From: Planococcus antarcticus DSM 14505
GTDB lineage: Bacteria > Bacillota > Bacilli > Bacillales_A > Planococcaceae
Direction of reading: 5' to 3'
DNA length: 64,000 nt
Assembly: GCF_001687565.2 (NCBI RefSeq)
Contig: NZ_CP016534.2
Coordinates: 372,001 to 436,000, forward strand
The notes beneath the pieces were generated by a model. It did no database searches. It saw only the letters and a list, made by a program, of their open reading frames with translations, and was not told the DNA's origin. Shown in pieces: positions 57,841-64,000 of this stretch (positions are counted from its first letter, which is position 1; each line of letters begins with the position of its first letter). The position numbers and the translations under genes were made by a program.

Positions 57841-60459
57841 GTGCACAATGTATTGAAATTTAAATGGCTGATTGCGATTAGTTTGATCGTATTGACGGTT
57901 GTCTTATTCTTATTGGCGCCGAATTTAACAAAGCAAGCAGAAGAAGCGGGATCGTTTCAGTTATCTGATGAAGCCTCTTCGCAAATCGCATCGAGTATTC
58001 TAACGGAGGCAGATGCCTCGGATCAAACCATCTCTCTTGTCATACCGCTGGAAAGTGAAATGACGGAACCGATGCGGGAAACGCTCGAACAGATGGTGAC
58101 GGATATCGAAGCGCTGGGTAGTCCCGTGACGAGTGTATTGAATCCGGTTGAAAGCGAAGAACTGGAGGACCAGCTGATTTCGGAAGACCGTCAAACGGTG
58201 TTGATGCCGATTACGGTTGATGGTACGAACGAAGAAGTGAACGCCGTTGCTGACACAATCAGGGAAACCATTATTCCTGAGGACCTTACGGCATATGTAA
58301 CTGGAGAAGCCATCATTAGTAATGATGTCAACGTCAGCTCACAGGAAGGATTGAAACGCACAGAAATCATTACAGTGGTCTTGATTTTTGGTTTATTGCT
58401 AGCAGTATTCCGTTCGATTGTGACACCGTTCGTTCCACTTGTCGCAGTCGGAATCTCTTATTTATTGAGCCAATCGATTGTGGCATTTTTCATCGACTGG
58501 TTCGGATTCCCGGTTTCCAACTATACACAGATATTCCTAGTGGCCATTCTGTTTGGAATCGGAACAGATTATTGTATCCTGCTGTTGAGTCGCTACAAAG
58601 AAGAATTGTCGGCTGGGCATGGTGTGGAACAATCAATCATTAATACCTATAAAACAGCGGGAAGAACTTTGCTGATTAGTGGAGTTGCTGTGTTTGTCGG
58701 CTTTTTTGCCATTGGATTTGCTGAATTTCCGATTTTTAAATCAGCGGTAGCGGTAGCGGTCGGGATATTTGTTCTGTTGCTGGTACTGTATACGATCGTG
58801 CCGTTCTTTATGTCTTTATTGAAAGAGAAATTATTCTGGCCGGCAAAAAAATCGGCTTCTCACAAAGACAGCAAATTGTGGGTCACGATGAGCAAACTAT
58901 CAATTAACCGACCGTTGTTATCAATGCTAGTAGTAGCTCTAATTACGGTACCTCTACTGTTTACGTACGATAATTCTCTATCGTTTAACACGGTGGATGA
59001 AATCGGTTCGGAATATGAATCAGTGAAAGGCTTGCGTGCGATCGAAGAAGGGTTTGGGCAAGGCGATTCATTGCCTGTCCAAGTAATTGTGAAGTCAGAT
59101 GAATCCTTGACGGGGCGGTCGACTGTCCCTTACTTCGAATCATTAAGTGCAGAGATTGAAAAAATCGATGGCGTCGAAACTGTCCGGTCAATTACACGTC
59201 CGGCAGGGGATATAATCGAAGAGCTTTATGTGGACGAGCAACTTGGTCTGTTAGCTGATGGGCTTGGCGAAGCACGTGATGGCATCGGCGAAGTTCAGGC
59301 GGGCCTTACAGAAGTTCAGGCCAACTTAACCGCCATCAGCGAACAAGCCGGAAATTCCGCAGGCTTGACTGAGGCGGCTGCAGGGCTTGGCCAAATCAAT
59401 CAACAATTAGGTCAGGTTTCTCAAGGCTTGCAGCAAACAGGGAATATTCCCCAAACTGTAGGAGCTTTGACGCAAATCAGTGGAGGCTTGTCAGAAATTC
59501 AGCAAGGCTTAGCTGGAGCAGCTGAACAAACCGCCGAACTCAGTGCCGGGTTAACGCAGTTGGCAGATGGAGTCGGTGCTTCGAACGAAGGCCTTGCTGA
59601 AATCGAAACCGGCTTAACGGAAGCTGTCAATATGATGGGAGAAATGAGCGACAGTAGAGCTGTACGTGATACAGGCTTATTTATTCCGGAAGGAACACTG
59701 GAAAGTGATGATTTTGAACAGGTATTGGACCGCTATTCTTTTGCCGATGGGACAGGAATGGTGATGGAAGTAATCTTGTCGGAAGATCCTTATTCTCATG
59801 AAGCAATCGAAATTACTACGGAGATTAAAGAAACAGTGGAGCGCACTGTAGCAGGCACGCCACTTGAGGGAACGGAAATCGCGTTCAGCGGAATTTCTAG
59901 CATCAACAGTGATTTACAAGAAGTATCATCCAGTGACTTTACGAATACAGTGATCATCATGTTGATCAGTTTGTTCGTTGTTCTGGCAATTTTATTCCGT
60001 TCATTGATCATGCCTTTATATATGATCGGTTCACTTTTACTGACGTATTACACATCGATTTCCATTGCAGAATTGATCTTTGTGAATGGCCTTGGGTTTG
60101 ATGGTATCAGCTGGGCAGTGCCGTTCTTTGGATTTGTCATGCTAGTGGCGCTGGGAGTCGATTATTCGATCTTCCTGCTCGACCGGTTCCGCGAAGAATC
60201 ATTCAATGGCGTCACCGTTCGCGATGCAATGCGTACGTCGATGGCGAAGATGGGAACAGTCATTATTACAGCTGCCATCATCTTAGCAGGTACATTTGGT
60301 GCCATGATGCCTTCTGGCGTATTGAGCCTTGTGCAAATCGCAACCATCGTTATTACCGGCTTGCTGCTGTACGGACTGATTGTCTTGCCGTTATTGATAC
60401 CGGCAATTTCGGTTTCTTTTGACCGGGGTGTTTGGTGGCCGTTCGGCAAAAAGAAGTAA
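57841..60459 (+). CDS. MMPL/RND-family exporter
   Basis: 872 residues, twelve hydrophobic helices in two halves (1; 175-335; 355; 690-860). Each half has the MMPL proton-relay motif: GIGTDYCILLLSRYKEE and ALGVDYSIFLLDRFREE. The second extracellular loop holds a run (about 470-603) of Gly-Leu-x-x-heptads such as GLGEARDGIGEVQAGLTEVQ, as seen in YhgE/Pip-like proteins. Similar to B. subtilis YdfJ. Probably exports a drug or a lipid. GTG at 57841 follows GGAGTG. Confidence 0.88.
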   Translation: MHNVLKFKWLIAISLIVLTVVLFLLAPNLTKQAEEAGSFQLSDEASSQIASSILTEADASDQTISLVIPLESEMTEPMRETLEQMVTDIEALGSPVTSVLNPVESEELEDQLISEDRQTVLMPITVDGTNEEVNAVADTIRETIIPEDLTAYVTGEAIISNDVNVSSQEGLKRTEIITVVLIFGLLLAVFRSIVTPFVPLVAVGISYLLSQSIVAFFIDWFGFPVSNYTQIFLVAILFGIGTDYCILLLSRYKEELSAGHGVEQSIINTYKTAGRTLLISGVAVFVGFFAIGFAEFPIFKSAVAVAVGIFVLLLVLYTIVPFFMSLLKEKLFWPAKKSASHKDSKLWVTMSKLSINRPLLSMLVVALITVPLLFTYDNSLSFNTVDEIGSEYESVKGLRAIEEGFGQGDSLPVQVIVKSDESLTGRSTVPYFESLSAEIEKIDGVETVRSITRPAGDIIEELYVDEQLGLLADGLGEARDGIGEVQAGLTEVQANLTAISEQAGNSAGLTEAAAGLGQINQQLGQVSQGLQQTGNIPQTVGALTQISGGLSEIQQGLAGAAEQTAELSAGLTQLADGVGASNEGLAEIETGLTEAVNMMGEMSDSRAVRDTGLFIPEGTLESDDFEQVLDRYSFADGTGMVMEVILSEDPYSHEAIEITTEIKETVERTVAGTPLEGTEIAFSGISSINSDLQEVSSSDFTNTVIIMLISLFVVLAILFRSLIMPLYMIGSLLLTYYTSISIAELIFVNGLGFDGISWAVPFFGFVMLVALGVDYSIFLLDRFREESFNGVTVRDAMRTSMAKMGTVIITAAIILAGTFGAMMPSGVLSLVQIATIVITGLLLYGLIVLPLLIPAISVSFDRGVWWPFGKKK

Positions 60460-60516
60460 TTAGGCGAGTTCGTGTTTTGCTAAAAACAGCATTACTTTTT
60501 GATTAATGTCATAGGT

Positions 60517-60548
60517 AGAAAAAAGCTGCGCGCGCGCAGCTTTTTTCT
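60517..60548 (+). terminator. Terminator of the MarR-MMPL operon
   Basis: AGAAAAAAGCTGCGCG / CGCGCAGCTTTTTTCT, a 32-bp perfect palindrome with T6. Confidence 0.9.
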
Positions 60549-60713
60549 ATGGATGTAGGATTAGGCTTGGCATGTTATACTGGATGGTAATTGAAAATAC
60601 GAAATGGGTGTAACTATATATCTGCAGACTTTCGTACAAAGTGCAGGTTTATGTCTTGGAGCTTACTAAGGTTTTTGATGAAATAATTGAAACTGAGAAA
60701 CGAGGTAATGAGA

Positions 60714-61166
60714 TTGTTGACATTTGAACAAAAACTAGAAATCATTGAATCTTTTCCTGAGTTAACGAGAAAAGATGTGTCGATGAAACGCGTGAATTTT
60801 CATTATGAAGAAAGTCTTTACGATAAGAAAATTGCTATCTATCATTTGCATCCAACGGGCAACGGATTTGTCTACGTCGGAAACTTGCCACATTACGAAG
60901 CGGACAAAAAAGGTTTTGTCAACGTTCGTGATTTTTCCGAAAAAGAGCTGCGCAGCGTAATTGCTGATTCCATAGATTATCTGTCTTTGGAACCGGAACC
61001 ACCATATGACAAGACTTGGATGAATCGCGACAGTGAGAAGTTAGATTTAGTTTATGAAGAGCCATTCTGGAATGTCTATACAGGGAAAAACCTGGAAGAA
61101 AGTTTTGGGACTTTCGACAATGCTGAAGATTATTTGATTGATCAAGGCTTTAAAGAAAAGAAATGA
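60714..61166 (+). CDS. Conserved hypothetical protein
   Basis: 150 residues from TTG 60714, 7 bp after GAGGT; ATG at 60708 is too close to the site. An acidic soluble protein with a beta-rich middle (DKKIAIYHLHPTGNGFVYVGNLP) and a C-terminal helix. I do not recognise the family. It overlaps the next GNAT gene by 4 bp (ATGA), so they are translated together. Confidence 0.65.
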   Translation: MLTFEQKLEIIESFPELTRKDVSMKRVNFHYEESLYDKKIAIYHLHPTGNGFVYVGNLPHYEADKKGFVNVRDFSEKELRSVIADSIDYLSLEPEPPYDKTWMNRDSEKLDLVYEEPFWNVYTGKNLEESFGTFDNAEDYLIDQGFKEKK

Positions 61167-61624
61167 TGAAATTCCGTCTGCTGCAGGCTCATGAACCGCT
61201 GCCGATGGAGTTATTATTGGAAGCGGACCCTTCGGAAAGACTGGTTCGTGCTTATTGTGCAGCTGGCTGGTGCATGATTGCGGAACGGGAAGGTTCAGTG
61301 ATAGGCGTATATGTTCTGCTCGCTCTATCGAACACAACCGTTGAAATCAAGAATTTGGTGGTTGCAGAAAGTTTCCGCAGCCGAGGCTATGGACGGCAGT
61401 TTCTACAGCGTGCTTTAACTGAAGCAATGCATCGCGGTTTTCAGTTTGTGGAAATTGGTACTGGCAATTCAAGTCTGGACCAGCTTGCGCTTTACCAGAA
61501 ATGTGGATTTCGCATCCATGCTATTGATTCAGACTTTTTCAAACGGAATTATCCGGAGCCTATTTTTGAAAATGGCATCGAATGCCGCGACATGATCAGG
61601 CTCCGCTATACGGTAAGCAGCTGA
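61163..61624 (+). CDS. GNAT-family N-acetyltransferase
   Basis: 153 residues. Acetyl-CoA-binding motif A: IKNLVVAESFRSRGYGRQFLQRAL (about 69-92), then IGTGNSSLDQLALYQKCGFR, a variant in which Gly-Asn-Ser-Ser substitutes for the usual strand-5 pattern. The substrate is unknown. It overlaps the upstream hypothetical gene and ends in a terminator. Confidence 0.83.
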   Translation: MMKFRLLQAHEPLPMELLLEADPSERLVRAYCAAGWCMIAEREGSVIGVYVLLALSNTTVEIKNLVVAESFRSRGYGRQFLQRALTEAMHRGFQFVEIGTGNSSLDQLALYQKCGFRIHAIDSDFFKRNYPEPIFENGIECRDMIRLRYTVSS

Positions 61625-61660
61625 TTGCCACCTTGAGTATTTAGGCAACGACAGAAAAGA

Positions 61661-61682
61661 AGAGCCCAGTGCTCTTTTTTTT
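61661..61682 (+). terminator. Terminator after the GNAT gene
   Basis: AGAGC / GCTCT with a 5-base loop and a T8 run. Confidence 0.75.
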
Positions 61683-61742
61683 ATTGCTAATTAGAGGTAA
61701 ATGATCAGATTTTTCGGTATGCTTAAGGCAAGGAGTGAGGAC

Positions 61743-63392
61743 ATGTTTAAAAAGGTGACCTTATACACAAATCAGTTAGAGGATATGAAAGGATTTTATG
61801 AATATCAGTTGGGCTTTCGGATTGTTGAAGAAGATGAAAGCAGCTTTACCCTGTCAATTGGAAAATCCCAATTGGTCTTTCAGGAATCCGAAAGCTCCGC
61901 GACCTATCATTTTGCACTGAACATTCCAGGTAACCAGTTTACGCTTGCCAAATGGTGGGCCAGTGAGCGGGTAACTTTGAATCGCCAAGAAGGCATGGAT
62001 GAAGTCTTTTACGCTAATTTCGATGCTGATGCTTTTTATTTTCAAGATCCTGCCGGTAATGTCATTGAATTTATCGCGCGGCGTAGCATCGACCGTATGG
62101 GTAATTTTACAGTGGACTCTCTGCTCGATATCAGCGAAGTGAGCATCACCACACCAAATGTCGAAGAAGTTGGTGAGCAGATAGAGGAAATGGACATCCC
62201 AGTTCGAGGCAATAAAGGGATTGATCCGAAAGCATTGAATTTCCTGGGGAGTGGAAATGCCTATATTATATTAGTGGCACCAAAGCGTACGTGGTATTTT
62301 TCGAAACAAAAAAGTGAAACGCATCCCTTATCGATCGAGCTATTTGATGGTCGCCAAATCATCATTACAGAAGATGGCCGATTTCAGCAAAAGAAATCAA
62401 GTAATCTGATTATGGATAAAATGGAGGATGTCGATTTTTCAGGTGTCGCTTATCTGCAGAGGAAGGAAACCTGGACGACCGCAAGAGGATTTGCCAATCG
62501 TGCTGACGAACGGCCGAATGCTGTCGATACAAGGTTCGGCATTGCATCCGGTAGCAAATTGTTCACGGCTGTTGCGGTATGCCAATTGGTGGAGGCTGGA
62601 AAGCTCGATTTCAACGATAAACTATCCGAGCTGCTACCGCAGGATTTTTCGCATGTTGACGTCACCATCCATCAATTATTGACGCATACATCGGGCATAC
62701 CAGATTATTTTGATGAACAGGTGATGGACGATTTTGAAGAACTGTGGAAAAAACAGCCCATGTATTTGATGGAAACCGCTTCAGATTTTATTCCCTTATT
62801 TAAAGACCAGCCGATGATGTTCCAGCCGGGTGAAAGATTCCGTTACAATAACGCCGGATTTATTGCGCTGGGCCTTGTTATTGAGCAAGTCACAGGAAAA
62901 GAGTTTGCTGAAGTTATAGAACAACAGATTTTTACTCCTGCCAAGATGCAGAGCTCGGGTTATTTCCGTCTGGATCGCCTGCCGAGACAAACGGCTTTGG
63001 GCTATATTGAAGAAGATGGAATGTGGCGAACAAATCAATATGCCATTCCAATCCGGGGCGGTGCTGATGGCGGAGCTTATGTCACTGCAAATGATATGGC
63101 GAACTTCTGGAATTGCTTAATGGAAGGCGTTTTAGTGACGAAAGAAATGCTGCAGACGATGCTCCAAGTACATGCATCCGGAAAAGACGGAGACTACGGC
63201 TATGGATTATGGATTCAATGCCGAGGAGATGGAGTCCTAAAATATCATGTCACGGGATACGATCCCGGCGTCAGTTTCCATTCTGCATTTTACCCGGCAG
63301 ACAGCAGCATTCTGACAGTCTTGTCGAATAAAGATACAGGCACTTATGAAATTAACGGAACCATTGAAGAAATGAGAATGGAAAAGGAGTGA
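61743..63392 (+). CDS. Fusion of a VOC (glyoxalase-fold) domain and a serine beta-lactamase-like hydrolase
   Basis: 549 residues from ATG 61743 (AAGGAGTGA site). The N-terminal part (about 1-205) has two VOC-type beta-alpha-beta-beta-beta modules: KKVTLYTNQLEDMKGFYEYQLGFRIV and AFYFQDPAGNVIEFIARR, then SEVSITTPNVEEVGEQI. The C-terminal part (about 225-545) is a class C beta-lactamase/DD-peptidase-like hydrolase: Ser269-Gly-Ser-Lys272, Tyr368-Asn-Asn, and HVTGYDPG in place of the usual K/H-T-G. Each half is complete. Such joining is unusual; a role in drug or peptide modification is speculative. Confidence 0.8.
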   Translation: MFKKVTLYTNQLEDMKGFYEYQLGFRIVEEDESSFTLSIGKSQLVFQESESSATYHFALNIPGNQFTLAKWWASERVTLNRQEGMDEVFYANFDADAFYFQDPAGNVIEFIARRSIDRMGNFTVDSLLDISEVSITTPNVEEVGEQIEEMDIPVRGNKGIDPKALNFLGSGNAYIILVAPKRTWYFSKQKSETHPLSIELFDGRQIIITEDGRFQQKKSSNLIMDKMEDVDFSGVAYLQRKETWTTARGFANRADERPNAVDTRFGIASGSKLFTAVAVCQLVEAGKLDFNDKLSELLPQDFSHVDVTIHQLLTHTSGIPDYFDEQVMDDFEELWKKQPMYLMETASDFIPLFKDQPMMFQPGERFRYNNAGFIALGLVIEQVTGKEFAEVIEQQIFTPAKMQSSGYFRLDRLPRQTALGYIEEDGMWRTNQYAIPIRGGADGGAYVTANDMANFWNCLMEGVLVTKEMLQTMLQVHASGKDGDYGYGLWIQCRGDGVLKYHVTGYDPGVSFHSAFYPADSSILTVLSNKDTGTYEINGTIEEMRMEKE

Positions 63393-63396
63393 CAGT

Positions 63397-63495
63397 ATGA
63401 CCGGAAAGAAATTGGCGATGGCGATCGTTTTCGGAACAATTGGCTTATGTATTTTGATTTTCGTGGTTTTTCAGCTGTATTTTTGGCTGAATTAG
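63397..63495 (+). CDS. Single-helix membrane peptide, 32 residues
   Basis: MTGKKLAMAIVFG followed by a hydrophobic helix to the end (about 7-31). AAAAGGAGTGACAGT ahead of the ATG contains the stop codon of the fusion gene, so translation is coupled. Unknown function; a small regulatory or accessory membrane peptide is plausible. Confidence 0.6.
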   Translation: MTGKKLAMAIVFGTIGLCILIFVVFQLYFWLN

Positions 63496-63506
63496 AAAGA
63501 AATGTA

Positions 63507-63544
63507 AGACGGTATTTGCCGATAGGGCAAATGCTGTCTTTTTT
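63507..63544 (+). terminator. Terminator of the fusion/peptide operon
   Basis: AGACGGTATTTGCC / GGGCAAATGCTGTCT, loop GATA, with T6. Confidence 0.85.
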
Positions 63545-63608
63545 AATGGGGAGAAAAGGTCGAAAAGAATGGAGGTCTTATGAGAAGTTGCATATTTGAA
63601 ATAAATCA

Positions 63609-63648
63609 TAAAAAAGCCGCAACCAAGATCTCACTGGCTGCGGCTCCA
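63609..63648 (-). terminator. Second terminator of the cold shock gene
   Basis: On the minus strand GGAGCCGCAGCCAG pairs imperfectly with TGGTTGCGGCTT and ends in TTTTTT. Confidence 0.65.
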
Positions 63649-63663
63649 TGAAAATGAATGAAA

Positions 63664-63692
63664 AATGAGCTCTTCCGAAGAAGAGCTCATTG
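63664..63692 (-). terminator. First terminator of the cold shock gene
   Basis: AATGAGCTCTTC / GAAGAGCTCATT, TTCG loop, followed on the minus strand by TTTCATT. Confidence 0.85.
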
Positions 63693-63708
63693 ATAAGTTA
63701 GCTTTAGA

Positions 63709-63909
63709 TTAAGCTTTTTGAACGTTAGTAGCTTGAAGACCGCGTTGGCCTTGCTCGATATCAAACGTTACTTCTTGACCTTCGTCAAGTGATTTAAAGC
63801 CTTCGCTTTGGATTGCAGAGAAATGTACGAATACATCGTCGCCGCCTTCGCGTTCGATGAAGCCAAATCCTTTTTCTGAGTTAAACCATTTTACTTTACC
63901 TTGTTCCAT
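63709..63909 (-). CDS. Cold shock protein (CspA family)
   Basis: 66 residues, a single S1-like cold shock domain. RNP1 KGFGFIE and RNP2 VFVHF are intact, with [16 protein letters not shown] at the N-terminus. It binds single-stranded RNA and DNA as an RNA chaperone. The ATG at 63909 follows GAGGAGGAA; a longer frame upstream has a leader unlike the family. The remaining 91 bp of the window would be its 5' untranslated region and promoter. Confidence 0.95.
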   Translation of the reverse strand: MEQGKVKWFNSEKGFGFIEREGGDDVFVHFSAIQSEGFKSLDEGQEVTFDIEQGQRGLQATNVQKA

Positions 63910-64000
63910 GTGTATTTCCTCCTCGTATGCGTGAGCATACATTGTATTACTATCCTTGCTCAAATCTTGCAGATGAACATCTGACACTTTATAAAAAGTT

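Overview
The window reads as chromosomal DNA of a moderately low-G+C Gram-positive bacterium of the Bacillales, most likely Planococcaceae (Planococcus or a close relative). The basis is gene content: homologues of Bacillus subtilis YpsA, YtoQ, YqxD, BpsA/BpsB, YumC, CstA, SbcCD, UppP, TrhA and GlnQ are recognisable. Strong GGAGG-type ribosome sites, frequent GTG/TTG starts, SigA-like promoters and many intrinsic terminators agree. The assignment is inferred from remembered family sequences; no search was run.

Layout. 1-5.4 kb: the end of a catalase-family peroxidase, glutamate dehydrogenase, a BCCT osmolyte transporter, YpsA and a threonine/serine dehydratase. 5.5-12 kb: a TetR-controlled acyl-CoA/lipid catabolic operon (SDR, TetR, thioesterase, acyl-CoA dehydrogenase, quinone oxidoreductase, MBL hydrolase, ketopantoate-reductase-like enzyme). 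Its acyl-CoA dehydrogenase is split by an in-frame TAA. 12.3-16.8 kb: CstA, a small protein ending in Cys-Cys, an ArsA/Get3-like ATPase and an oxidoreductase. 16.9-22 kb: YtoQ, a small WYL-like protein and sbcDC, with LexA-like boxes in the divergent promoter region. 22.1-27.4 kb: an acetyl-CoA hydrolase/CoA-transferase, a MITE-like element, and an IS1380-family element that has cut a MarR gene in two upstream of an MFS exporter. 27.5-34.8 kb: TrhA, DUF1836, YqxD, an SLH protein, a truncated GDPD, the BpsAB alkylpyrone genes and an AI-2E family permease. 34.9-40.6 kb: a GlnHPQ-like amino-acid importer, a 21-bp tandem repeat, PpiB, an SDR lacking its catalytic Tyr and Lys, YumC, a dispersed repeat and a BCCT pseudogene. 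40.7-45.4 kb: a LysM-3D cell-wall protein, then a Tat cassette (Tat-exported small dehydrogenase subunit, GMC oxidoreductase, TatA, TatC). 45.5-51.2 kb: GNAT, Nudix, CorA, an ABC-F protein behind a leader-peptide/terminator attenuator, and a PAS-STAS protein. 51.2-64 kb: a nitronate-monooxygenase-like enzyme, PopT (DUF368), a CAP protein and UppP, a second AI-2E permease, a MarR-MMPL exporter operon, a VOC-serine hydrolase fusion and a cold shock protein.

Functional themes are fatty-acid/acyl-CoA metabolism, recycling of undecaprenyl phosphate (popT and uppP 1.5 kb apart), DNA repair under probable SOS control, and drug/lipid export under local MarR regulators. The most promising signals are the ABC-F attenuator, the CstA-CC-ArsA cluster, the self-contained Tat/GMC cassette, the IS-disrupted marR and the nonsense-split fadE-like gene. 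No rRNA, tRNA or CRISPR array was seen.
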